A stretch of DNA of 53,646 nucleotides from a virus: the IMG/VR virus record IMGVR_UViG_3300033004_000003, positions 1 through 53,646 of that record. One strand, written 5' to 3'. Shown piece by piece: positions 1-5,926 of this stretch. Position 1 is the first letter of the stretch, and every line of letters starts with the position of its first letter. The notes under the pieces are model-generated. The model did not search any database and was not told the DNA's origin. It was given only the letters and a program-made list of their open reading frames with translations. The position numbers were made by a program, and so were the translations under genes.

Positions 1-123
1 CGATCCTGTTTTCTATAATTGTTTTTCTTCGCAAGGAGCTTTCATGTCAGAATCGCAGCCTGCTATGCAGTTAACTTTGCTTGATTGGCGTCCGATGAAG
101 CGCAACAGTTTGCGCGGTTTCGC
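1..123. repeat. Direct terminal repeat, left copy
   Basis: These 123 bases are identical to 53524-53646. A repeat of this length at both ends usually means the assembler closed a circular or terminally redundant molecule and left a k-mer overlap. It contains a TATAAT box at 14-19, a good ribosome site (AAGGAG) and the start of the first gene. It could also be a physical terminal redundancy, but a gene start inside it fits an assembly overlap better. Confidence 0.95.
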
Positions 124-376
124 CACCGTTAGGCTCGGTAAAGCCTTCAAAATCTCTGATATAGTCGTACACTGCAATAGCGGTAAGCGTTGGGCTTCTC
201 TTCCATCCAAGCCTCAAGTTGACGGAAATGGCGTTGCCGTAAAGGACGAACGCGGAAAGATTAAGTATCTCCCGGTTGTTTCCTGGATGGATAAGGATTC
301 ATCGGATCGATTTTCCATAGCTGTTATTGAAGCTGTAGAGCGGGAATATCCAGGCGCCACGCAAGGCGATGCTTAG
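44..376 (+). CDS. SpoVG-like small protein
   Basis: Product of 110 aa, ATG start behind a strong AAGGAG site. After a short N-terminal tail, residues about 19-100 resemble the SpoVG fold: a basic strand (MKRNSLRGFATVRL), then a strand ending in DIVVH, a 'W-A-SLPSKP' stretch and a final helix (AVIEAVEREYPG). SpoVG domains bind nucleic acid, and phages often encode them near replication genes. Here it opens the operon with the primase-polymerase and VirE-like genes, 2 nt upstream of the former. A role as a replication accessory or nucleic-acid-binding protein is inferred; the fold call is by eye and similarity is weak in the middle. Confidence 0.55.
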   Translation: MSESQPAMQLTLLDWRPMKRNSLRGFATVRLGKAFKISDIVVHCNSGKRWASLPSKPQVDGNGVAVKDERGKIKYLPVVSWMDKDSSDRFSIAVIEAVEREYPGATQGDA

Positions 377-378
377 TT

Positions 379-1161
379 GTGGGCGTCGTTGACGATGCCG
401 TAAGGCTGTCTGCGCGCTTTCCAGTATTTCCCTGTTTTGCCTCCAAGAAGCCAGCTTGCAAGCACGGCTTTAAGCAGGCAACCCAATCTCCGGAGGACAT
501 AGTTGATCTTTGGCGTGGCACGAATGCTACGCTAATAGGCGTCCCAACTGGTGAAGTCTCGGGCATAGATGTTCTTGACATCGATCCTCGTCATGACGGA
601 GATCAATGGCTAGAAACGGCGTGGGATCAAATACCCAAAACTAGAACGCACAAAACGCAATCGGGCGGATTGCATTTGCTGTTTCGGCATGTCGATGGCG
701 TGAAGAATAGCGAAAGCAAGATCGCGCCAGGCGTGGATACTCGGGGTTCAGGGGGGTATTTTATATATTGGCCCGCCCAAGAATTGCCCGTAGAAAATCC
801 ACAAATCCTAGCCGATTGGCCTGAATGGATTCTAAAAATCCTAAACCCACCGCCACAGAAGCGTCGTTATGTCATGCCGGCGACAAAATTAGAGGCTGAC
901 GTTCGCGCATCTAGAATGATCGAACGCGCGTATGAGCGTGTAAAAAACGCCCAGCCTGGCCGTAGGCATTTTGAGCTTAGGGCGGCTGCCGCTACTTTAG
1001 GCGGATTAGCTGGGCATCTCGGCAAATCTTTAGATCAAGTAGAGCGCGATTTAGTCGATTTAATTATGCAGACTGGCGCGGCCGACAGGAAAAACGCAGA
1101 AGCAACTGCACGATGGGCTATGTCTAAAGGATGCTCATCCCCATTATTGACTGGACGTTAA
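379..1161 (+). CDS. Primase-polymerase (Prim-Pol) domain protein
   Basis: Product of 260 aa with a GTG start. Residues about 1-150 form a bifunctional primase/polymerase N-terminal domain (archaeo-eukaryotic primase fold): an N-terminal LSARFPVFPC segment, the acidic pair in VLDID (64-68) expected to bind catalytic metals, and the nucleotide-binding SGGLHLLF (95-102). The C-terminal 110 aa are helical and may be a primase accessory region. It should make primers at the phage origin. It is followed at 1 nt spacing by a VirE-like ATPase, the usual split form of a primase-helicase. No replicative DNA polymerase is encoded, so synthesis likely relies on the host enzyme. Confidence 0.85.
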   Translation: MGVVDDAVRLSARFPVFPCFASKKPACKHGFKQATQSPEDIVDLWRGTNATLIGVPTGEVSGIDVLDIDPRHDGDQWLETAWDQIPKTRTHKTQSGGLHLLFRHVDGVKNSESKIAPGVDTRGSGGYFIYWPAQELPVENPQILADWPEWILKILNPPPQKRRYVMPATKLEADVRASRMIERAYERVKNAQPGRRHFELRAAAATLGGLAGHLGKSLDQVERDLVDLIMQTGAADRKNAEATARWAMSKGCSSPLLTGR

Positions 1162-1162
1162 G

Positions 1163-2422
1163 ATGTCTGAAGATGCTACGGTTGTTGACCTTGGCTTTAA
1201 GCGCAGCACAGCCAAGCTTGAACAGATGCTCGCAAAGACAGAAAAAAACCAAGTGATTGCTAATGTATCAAATTTGATTTTGATTGTTGGGCATGATCCT
1301 GTTTTGTCGAACTTGTGCGGATATGACGAGTTCCAATGTCTTCCTGTCATCCATCACCCCGCGCCTTCTCCGATAGATGGTGCTCCCGATCTTCCGGGAC
1401 CTTATCCTCGCGCCTGGTCATCTGCCGATGTGTCTCAAATTCAGTCGTATATTCAACGTATTTGGGTGAGTGGTGCAAAAAAAAGCGACGTTGAGGACGC
1501 CATGAACGCCGTGGCTGCATCTAGGCGGTTCCATCCTATCAGAGATTGGCTTGCGGAACTTGAATGGGACTTAGAGCCTAGATTAAATCAATGGCTTAAA
1601 AAAGCGTTTGGTGCAGATGACACGCAATATATTGAGGATGTATCGTCGTGTATCCTCATTGCCGCCGTTCGGCGTATCAGAAGTCCTGGATGCAAGTTCG
1701 ACCATATGCCTGTGCTTGAAGGTGGACAAGGTATCGGAAAATCCACGGCGGTTAAGGTGCTATTTGGCGAAAAATACTTTACTGACAGTTTGCCGCTCGC
1801 TCTTGAGAGTAAGGACGCAGCCCTTGGGCTACAAGGCGCTTGGTGCGTCGAGTTTGCGGAGATCGAACAGTTAATTCGTACGGAAGAGCAAGTCGCCAAA
1901 GCGTTCCTGTCCCGCGCTATAGACCGTTTCCGCGCCCCTTATGGGCGGCAATATCTCACCTATCCAAGGCAGTGCGTGTTTATCGGCACCACCAACGATA
2001 CGGACTATCTACGCGATGCCACGGGAAACCGTCGCTACTGGCCAGTGCAATGCCATTTCGTGGAGATCGGCTGGCTCAACGAGAACCGGGAGCAGTTATG
2101 GGCTGAAGCAGCGGCGCGCGAGGCTATGGGCGAGGCGCATTGGCTAAGCGAACCTGACACAATCCAGCAGGCTAAAGAGGCACAAGAAGACCGTCAGGAA
2201 GAGGATGTGTGGGAAGACCGCGTGCAAAATTATCTGATAGGGCGATGCGAAACCACCACTGCCGAGATACTTACGGACGCCCTGCAAATCCCGGTGGAGA
2301 GGCAGACGAAGCGGGAACAAATGCGAGTGACGAAGATACTCAAAAAACATAGGTGGAAACGTGATACGGTAAGGGTGGGAACTAAAACTAAGAAAATTTG
2401 GCTTTCAGGTGGCAACAAATGA
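1163..2422 (+). CDS. VirE-family ATPase/helicase
   Basis: Product of 419 aa, ATG start one base after the primase stop. The Walker A motif is GGQGIGKST (187-195). It is followed by the pattern of the virulence-associated E family: WCVEFAEIEQL, the segment RFRAPYGR, the sensor-like FIGTTND and the family hallmark TGNRRYWPV. These proteins are superfamily 3-like or AAA+ ATPases that act as phage replicative helicases, commonly beside Prim-Pol domains. The C-terminal 60 aa (TKREQMRVTKILKKHRWKR) look like a winged-helix DNA-binding tail. It lies immediately before the iteron-like array and may load on it. Confidence 0.88.
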   Translation: MSEDATVVDLGFKRSTAKLEQMLAKTEKNQVIANVSNLILIVGHDPVLSNLCGYDEFQCLPVIHHPAPSPIDGAPDLPGPYPRAWSSADVSQIQSYIQRIWVSGAKKSDVEDAMNAVAASRRFHPIRDWLAELEWDLEPRLNQWLKKAFGADDTQYIEDVSSCILIAAVRRIRSPGCKFDHMPVLEGGQGIGKSTAVKVLFGEKYFTDSLPLALESKDAALGLQGAWCVEFAEIEQLIRTEEQVAKAFLSRAIDRFRAPYGRQYLTYPRQCVFIGTTNDTDYLRDATGNRRYWPVQCHFVEIGWLNENREQLWAEAAAREAMGEAHWLSEPDTIQQAKEAQEDRQEEDVWEDRVQNYLIGRCETTTAEILTDALQIPVERQTKREQMRVTKILKKHRWKRDTVRVGTKTKKIWLSGGNK

Positions 2423-2583
2423 ATAGGAGGGAACAAGTGGTAACACTAGGAAAAACCTACTTTGTTACCACCGTTACCACTGTTACCACATAATGTTGTA
2501 TGTATAGAAAGGATGTAAAGTATGCGCTCTATAGAGGTTTTAGAAAAAGGTGGAAATGTGGAAACAGGTAGTAACGTGGTAAC
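2409..2583. repeat. Iteron-like array GTGGTAAC/GTTACCAC, candidate origin or operator
   Basis: Copies of the octamer GTGGTAAC lie at 2437 and 2576. Its complement GTTACCAC occurs three times with a strict 9-bp period at 2464, 2473 and 2482. Variants are at 2409 (GTGGCAAC), 2550 and 2558 (GTGGAAAT, GTGGAAAC) and 2568 (GTAGTAAC). Between the arms is an AT-rich stretch (2490-2522). The 2437 and 2464 copies can form a stem-loop. The array begins inside the end of the VirE-like gene and continues into the next gene. Repeats next to replication genes suggest a replication origin; an operator is the alternative. Confidence 0.6.
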
Positions 2584-2767
2584 ATCCCGCCCACTCCACA
2601 TCACCCACATCATCGCCGGCCTTAACCGCGTTCTGGATCACGAGCCGCTATTGCAGTCAGACCGCACGATCATCCGCATGGCTATCGCGGAGATCGCGCA
2701 TCAGCACCCTGAGGCATCGACCATCCCGCGCGCGACTATGCTTAACCCGGAGGGAGACGAACCGTGA
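2522..2767 (+). CDS. Small hypothetical protein
   Basis: Product of 81 aa, ATG at 2522 after AAAGGATGTAAAGT. Its first 20 codons run through the right arm of the iteron-like array, which dictates the low-complexity start (KGGNVETGSNVV). The rest (residues 25-70) looks helical and acidic: LNRVLDHEPLLQSDR, then IIRMAIAEIAHQHPE. No family recognised. It overlaps the next gene by 4 bp (GTGA). Confidence 0.6.
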   Translation: MRSIEVLEKGGNVETGSNVVTSRPLHITHIIAGLNRVLDHEPLLQSDRTIIRMAIAEIAHQHPEASTIPRATMLNPEGDEP

Positions 2768-3141
2768 CGACGCTGGAGGGCTTTCAGAGGGGGCTCGGCT
2801 ACCACCCTAGCGCCACATCCGACAAAGCCAGTTCTACGCCCCACAGCAACAGGGAAAAACGCATGATTAGGATCGACATCACCCACACGAAGAACGGCGG
2901 CGCGATTTGGAGCCACGACGGCATCAACGCCAAGAACCTAACCAACCTCGCTCGCGCAATCCTACCGACGGTTGGCGATGCACCATGGCAAGCTGGGCGC
3001 GAAGGCAAGATTGACCTGACCGGAAAAAGCTTGGCGAACTTGGCGCGGTTCACCGCGACCGAAGGCGATAAGATCGGCCCCAAGTTTGTAAAATGGTCGC
3101 CTAATCCATTTTTCGCCAAAACCGAAGGAGAAGAACCATGA
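2764..3141 (+). CDS. Hypothetical protein
   Basis: Product of 125 aa with a GTG start overlapping the previous stop. The likely folded part starts near residue 34 (MIRIDITHTKNGG), where an ATG at 2863 after AACAGGGAAAAACGC gives an alternative start. The sequence alternates Gly/Asn turns and short strands; nothing recognised. It overlaps gcrA by 4 bp, so it sits in the same operon. Confidence 0.55.
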   Translation: MTTLEGFQRGLGYHPSATSDKASSTPHSNREKRMIRIDITHTKNGGAIWSHDGINAKNLTNLARAILPTVGDAPWQAGREGKIDLTGKSLANLARFTATEGDKIGPKFVKWSPNPFFAKTEGEEP

Positions 3142-3599
3142 TCCGCCGCGACTGGACCGACGAGCTAACCGCCAAACTGCGCGCGCTCTGGGCCGAAGGG
3201 CTTTCAACCGCCGCAATCGGGCGCCGGCTGAATATCTCCAAAAACGCCGTCGCCGGTAAGGCGCACCGGCTTAACCTGCCTGCCAGGCCGTCGCCGATCA
3301 AACACGGCGGCAAATACGCCGGACGATTACAAGCTATTTCCGCGCGTAAAGCCTCTCAGGAGGCCGTACAGGGCATTATCCGCACCGAGCCGACACACAT
3401 AGTCCCCGTGATGCGCGAGCATCACAGGGCGCGCGTAGAGCCTTGTAGCTGGGTGGAGGGGGTTAAGGGTAGCTGGCGCTACTGCGATGAGCCTTCAGCG
3501 TCGGGGAGAGTTTACTGCCACGATCACTGCGCCGTGGCTTACGTCAGGACCGCCGCCAGCATCATGACGCCAGAAAACGCCAGCACGACCAGTAGGTAG
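3138..3599 (+). CDS. gcrA: GcrA family cell-cycle regulator homologue
   Basis: Product of 153 aa. Residues 1-50 match the GcrA DNA-binding domain (PF07750): W-T-DEL..KLRALWAEGLS, then a helix-turn-helix IGRRLNISKNAVAGKAHRL. The C-terminus keeps the GcrA-type cysteine/histidine pattern (W-R-YCDEP..GRVYCHDHCAVAY, about 118-141). In Caulobacter, GcrA binds the housekeeping sigma factor and activates promoters, many carrying methylated GANTC sites. The family is essentially restricted to alphaproteobacteria and their phages, so this is the main host clue. The phage copy probably redirects host RNA polymerase or times late transcription. It precedes the terminase genes. Function beyond the family is inferred. 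Confidence 0.85.
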   Translation: MIRRDWTDELTAKLRALWAEGLSTAAIGRRLNISKNAVAGKAHRLNLPARPSPIKHGGKYAGRLQAISARKASQEAVQGIIRTEPTHIVPVMREHHRARVEPCSWVEGVKGSWRYCDEPSASGRVYCHDHCAVAYVRTAASIMTPENASTTSR

Positions 3600-3706
3600 A
3601 GCCACACAAGCGCCATGTCGTGCCAGGGCAAGTCGCGCCTTGGCACTTCTGGTTTCGTCATGCGGACGCTAAATGCAGGCGCGCCGGGTTTGAATACGTT
3701 GGCCAT
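3539..3706 (-). CDS. Small membrane protein, antisense to the gcrA 3' end
   Basis: Product of 55 aa. ATG at 3706 is preceded by GGAGACAACCT, a usable ribosome site; an upstream in-frame start at 3733 has none. The C-terminal half is one hydrophobic helix (ALVWLYLLVVLAFSGVMMLA). It overlaps the last 61 bp of gcrA on the other strand. No family recognised; it belongs to the leftward small-gene set nearby. Confidence 0.5.
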   Translation of the reverse strand: MANVFKPGAPAFSVRMTKPEVPRRDLPWHDMALVWLYLLVVLAFSGVMMLAAVLT

Positions 3707-3778
3707 AGGTTGTCTCCGTTCGATCTGCCGCATTTATGGCACAAGCATTCCGTGCGCGCAAACTGGGTGACGAAACTC

Positions 3779-3808
3779 TTCACAAATCACTGAAACATGG
3801 TGTATTTG
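3779..3808 (+). promoter_or_regulatory. Putative promoter of the terminase small-subunit gene
   Basis: TTCACA (3779-3784), an 18-nt spacer and TATTTG (3803-3808). The next start codon is at 3815, with no Shine-Dalgarno between, so the transcript would be leaderless or nearly so. Boxes match the consensus only partly. Confidence 0.35.
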
Positions 3809-3814
3809 TAAGAT

Positions 3815-4291
3815 ATGGCGTACGCACCTAAACCCAAGATTGACGTAGCAGGCCACACAACGGAAGAGTTGTGCGAGCTTATCATGGACGGCATCATGCT
3901 CACGCAGATTGCGCGGGATTGGTGCGTCAGCAAAGCCGCTTTGCTCGACTGGATTGCGGCGGATGAGGATCGCGCAATGCGAGTCAGGGAAGCGCGCTCG
4001 ATTGCCGGCCATTCATGGGATGAAATGGCGGTTAAGGCGCTTGACGATCTGCCGAAAGACGCAACGCCGGCCCAAATTACCAAAGCCCGAGAACTTGCCA
4101 GCCACTACCGTTGGCGCGCATCGAAGATCTCACCGCCATACGCGGACAAGTCGCACTCCATCGTTGAAGCCACGATCAAGCAGGCCAAGCCTTTGTCTGA
4201 CTTGGAGGCTCTGGCAGAAATCGCGGAGCTTAGCCAGCAGCTGGGTGGAAAATACCAACTTGTCGAAGTGGTTGACGAGGATGAGCCTTAA
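3815..4291 (+). CDS. terS: Terminase small subunit
   Basis: Product of 158 aa. It begins with a helix-turn-helix region (LCELIMDGIMLTQIARDWCVSKAALLDWI, about 18-46). The pattern characteristic of phage small terminases follows: VREARSIAGHSWDEMA, then KARELASHYRWRASKISP. Small terminase binds the pac/cos site and regulates the large subunit ATPase. The C-terminus is acidic and may contact the large subunit. It is separated from the large subunit by a leftward block and two small genes. No ribosome site precedes the ATG. Confidence 0.8.
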   Translation: MAYAPKPKIDVAGHTTEELCELIMDGIMLTQIARDWCVSKAALLDWIAADEDRAMRVREARSIAGHSWDEMAVKALDDLPKDATPAQITKARELASHYRWRASKISPPYADKSHSIVEATIKQAKPLSDLEALAEIAELSQQLGGKYQLVEVVDEDEP

Positions 4292-4300
4292 GCGGATAGA

Positions 4301-4423
4301 CTAATCCTCGTCGTCAATCTCCATATGTCGCGGGAATAGCATCTCGGCGGCACACATAATCGCCAGCCAAGTGAGCTGGACGGCATACAGAGCGCCGATA
4401 AATTCGAGGGCTAATCTGATCAT
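4301..4423 (-). CDS. Tiny membrane protein (40 aa)
   Basis: An ORF of 40 codons starting at ATG 4423 behind AGAGACGAGAA and ending 10 bp from the converging terS stop. The first 28 residues are one hydrophobic helix (LALEFIGALYAVQLTWLAIM), followed by an acidic tail (MEIDDED). No family recognised. It is last in the leftward block, separated from its upstream neighbour by a hairpin. Confidence 0.45.
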   Translation of the reverse strand: MIRLALEFIGALYAVQLTWLAIMCAAEMLFPRHMEIDDED

Positions 4424-4472
4424 TTCTCGTCTCTTTCACTAAAAAAGCGATGCCGACCTTACCCTCTTCGGC

Positions 4473-4508
4473 CGTAAAGCCTCGCCCTTCAGGGCGGGGA
4501 GGATGTCA
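4473..4508. other. GC-rich hairpin resembling an IS200/IS605 end
   Basis: Arms CCTCGCCC (4480-4487) and GGGCGGGG (4492-4499) pair around the loop TTCA with one G-U. The flanks (GTAAAG before, AGGATGTCA after) reproduce the layout often seen at the ends of IS200/IS605-family elements and their tnpB-associated RNAs. No transposase or TnpB is nearby, so this would be a solitary end. It lies just downstream of a leftward stop codon (4506) and could simply end that transcript, though no T-run follows. Confidence 0.4.
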
Positions 4509-4730
4509 GGGTTCGCTCTCCCGCCTAAGTAGAGTTACCGCCGCATCGAGCAAATCCACATGCGCCAGCCGCTCAGCCCGGCGAATAGCGGATTGCAGCC
4601 GATCGGCCTTGATGCGCCATTGGTGCGCGGACATGGGCAAGTCGCTCTGGACCTCAAGCACGCACAGCGCGAAGTTGCGCCGCGCACCGGCAAGGAGCTG
4701 GCGGTATTCGGTTATGGTTTCTGTGGTCAT
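4506..4730 (-). CDS. Small hypothetical helical protein
   Basis: Product of 74 aa from ATG 4730, which overlaps the upstream stop as ATGA. It is almost entirely helical with heptad-like leucines (YRQLLAGARRNFALCVLEV ... ADRLQSAIRRAERLAHVDLL), so it may form a coiled coil. No family recognised. Third of four coupled leftward genes. Confidence 0.55.
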   Translation of the reverse strand: MTTETITEYRQLLAGARRNFALCVLEVQSDLPMSAHQWRIKADRLQSAIRRAERLAHVDLLDAAVTLLRRESEP

Positions 4731-4918
4731 TTGAGCCACCAGAACGGCGTGAAGATCAGCCACGGCGTTTCGCGCGCGGGTTCGACGTGTTCCGTAATGG
4801 CGAAATGAGGCCGGCGAAACTCTACAACTGTATCCGTATCCGTCACTCGCAGTTCAGTTTTGTCGCCACGCGGTGTCTCGTGAGCGATGGTAAGCCGCCC
4901 GAACGGGATTACGGTCAT
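4727..4918 (-). CDS. Small hypothetical protein
   Basis: Product of 63 aa, ATG overlapping the upstream stop (ATGA). Short strand-rich protein, ending in a hydrophobic aromatic tail (WLIFTPFWWLK) that might associate with membrane. No family recognised. Confidence 0.55.
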   Translation of the reverse strand: MTVIPFGRLTIAHETPRGDKTELRVTDTDTVVEFRRPHFAITEHVEPARETPWLIFTPFWWLK

Positions 4919-5181
4919 GGCGTTTCCTCCGCCAGCGCCGCGTCAATCATGGCGACATAAATGCCATGCACGCCGGCTATGCTCTCAACCCACGGTGCGC
5001 GGCATCCGGCGCTTAACATCGCGCCGTTCATCTCGCGCATTGCGGCGATGGCGGCGCGGGCTGTTGGTGCCCATCCGCTCCATTCACGCTCGACGAGATG
5101 GTCAACGTTCTCGCCCTCATAATCCATCTCTAGCCACTTACGACACATAGCCCGCGCCACGCGCTCAATCATCCCGCTCAT
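4915..5181 (-). CDS. Small phage protein with ARAAIAAM motif
   Basis: Product of 88 aa. ATG at 5181 has an excellent site (AAGGAGATAAGC); in-frame extension to 5265 is unsupported. It begins MIERVARAMCRKWLEM and contains W-SGWAPTARAAIAAM, a pattern frequent in small phage proteins of unknown function. The gene at 43410 is a paralogue with the same two blocks. First gene of the leftward block, divergent from the HTH gene at 5296. Confidence 0.65.
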   Translation of the reverse strand: MSGMIERVARAMCRKWLEMDYEGENVDHLVEREWSGWAPTARAAIAAMREMNGAMLSAGCRAPWVESIAGVHGIYVAMIDAALAEETP

Positions 5182-5245
5182 GCTTATCTCCTTTTCCGTC
5201 CTCGTAACTTGCCACCACGCATAACGCATCGTCAACACAAATCTA

Positions 5246-5285
5246 ACGCAAAATGCTTGACACAAGATAGTGTTTTGCGTATGGG
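5246..5285 (+). promoter_or_regulatory. Promoter with two dyads (operator)
   Basis: TTGACA (5257-5262), 17-nt spacer, TATGGG (5280-5285). A perfect inverted repeat ACGCAAAA/TTTTGCGT (5246-5253 and 5273-5280) brackets the -35 and abuts the -10. A smaller dyad ACAC/GTGT (5260-5263, 5270-5273) lies inside. The downstream gene encodes a possible HTH protein, so autoregulation is plausible. The ATG at 5296 lies about 10 nt after the -10. Confidence 0.6.
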
Positions 5286-5295
5286 GATAAGGCGC

Positions 5296-5508
5296 ATGGA
5301 GCGCGTTACGGGAGATGCAGTGACCCCAACCGAACTAAAAGCCGCCGGCCTGGCGCTATACGGCGAGCCATGGCGCCGGGAGATGGCCAAAGACCTGAAC
5401 GTGCATATCTCCACGATCCAGCGCTACCTGGCGATGGATACCGTGCCACGCATCGTGGAGCTGGCTATAGACGGGCTGCATTATCGTGGCGTTAATAATG
5501 TTCGATAA
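5296..5508 (+). CDS. Putative HTH DNA-binding protein
   Basis: Product of 70 aa from ATG 5296; ATG 5281 is an alternative. Central region LYGEPWRREMAKDLNVHISTIQRYLAM reads as a helix-turn-helix with recognition helix HISTIQRYL. It follows a strong promoter with inverted repeats. It overlaps the following gene. Likely a local regulator of the terminase/structural unit or of the divergent leftward block. Confidence 0.6.
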   Translation: MERVTGDAVTPTELKAAGLALYGEPWRREMAKDLNVHISTIQRYLAMDTVPRIVELAIDGLHYRGVNNVR

Positions 5509-5926
5509 AAACATCCCAATCCCCGTCGCCGCCCGTAAATGGGACTTCACACAAGCCGAGATTGGCGACAGCGTGGCGTTCATGAACGAGGCGGACGCTG
5601 ACAAGTTTGCCGCCGCTGTTCGCCACTATAGCCGCGTTCACGGCACAGACTGGGGCGCGAAAAAGCTGGCGGCTGGCGAGAAGTGGCGTGTGTGGATCGT
5701 CGCCGGCAGAGGCCGCAAGCCGGTCAAACTGGAGCCGGTCAAGTTGCCAAAACTGCAAGTGTTTGCCGCACCTACGCCGTTGACTGACGAGGATTTGCAG
5801 ATCGTCGTGGACTACCGGCGCGGTGAGGATGTGACGCTAGCAAAGCCAAGACAGTATGAAATGGGCGAGCCGGAGGCGGAAGAAACAACGCCAACGGGGC
5901 GGCGTAAGAGGCTTATTCCGGAGTAA
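5498..5926 (+). CDS. Conserved small phage protein (KxIPxP...GDS type)
   Basis: Product of 142 aa from ATG 5498; a GTG at 5486 would add four residues. The N-terminus KNIPIPVAARKWDF..IGDSVAFM and the later block HGTDWGAKKLAAGEKWRVW match the layout of a widespread small phage family with an N-terminal K-x-I-P-x-P and a G-D-S turn, whose function is not known. The C-terminal 60 aa are variable and charged. Its stop overlaps the terminase ATG (TAATG), so the two are coupled. Confidence 0.6.
   Translation: MFDKNIPIPVAARKWDFTQAEIGDSVAFMNEADADKFAAAVRHYSRVHGTDWGAKKLAAGEKWRVWIVAGRGRKPVKLEPVKLPKLQVFAAPTPLTDEDLQIVVDYRRGEDVTLAKPRQYEMGEPEAEETTPTGRRKRLIPE

Noticed and set aside
4473-4508. Complete IS200/IS605 element
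   Set aside because: No transposase, TnpB or second end found, so only the hairpin is reported.
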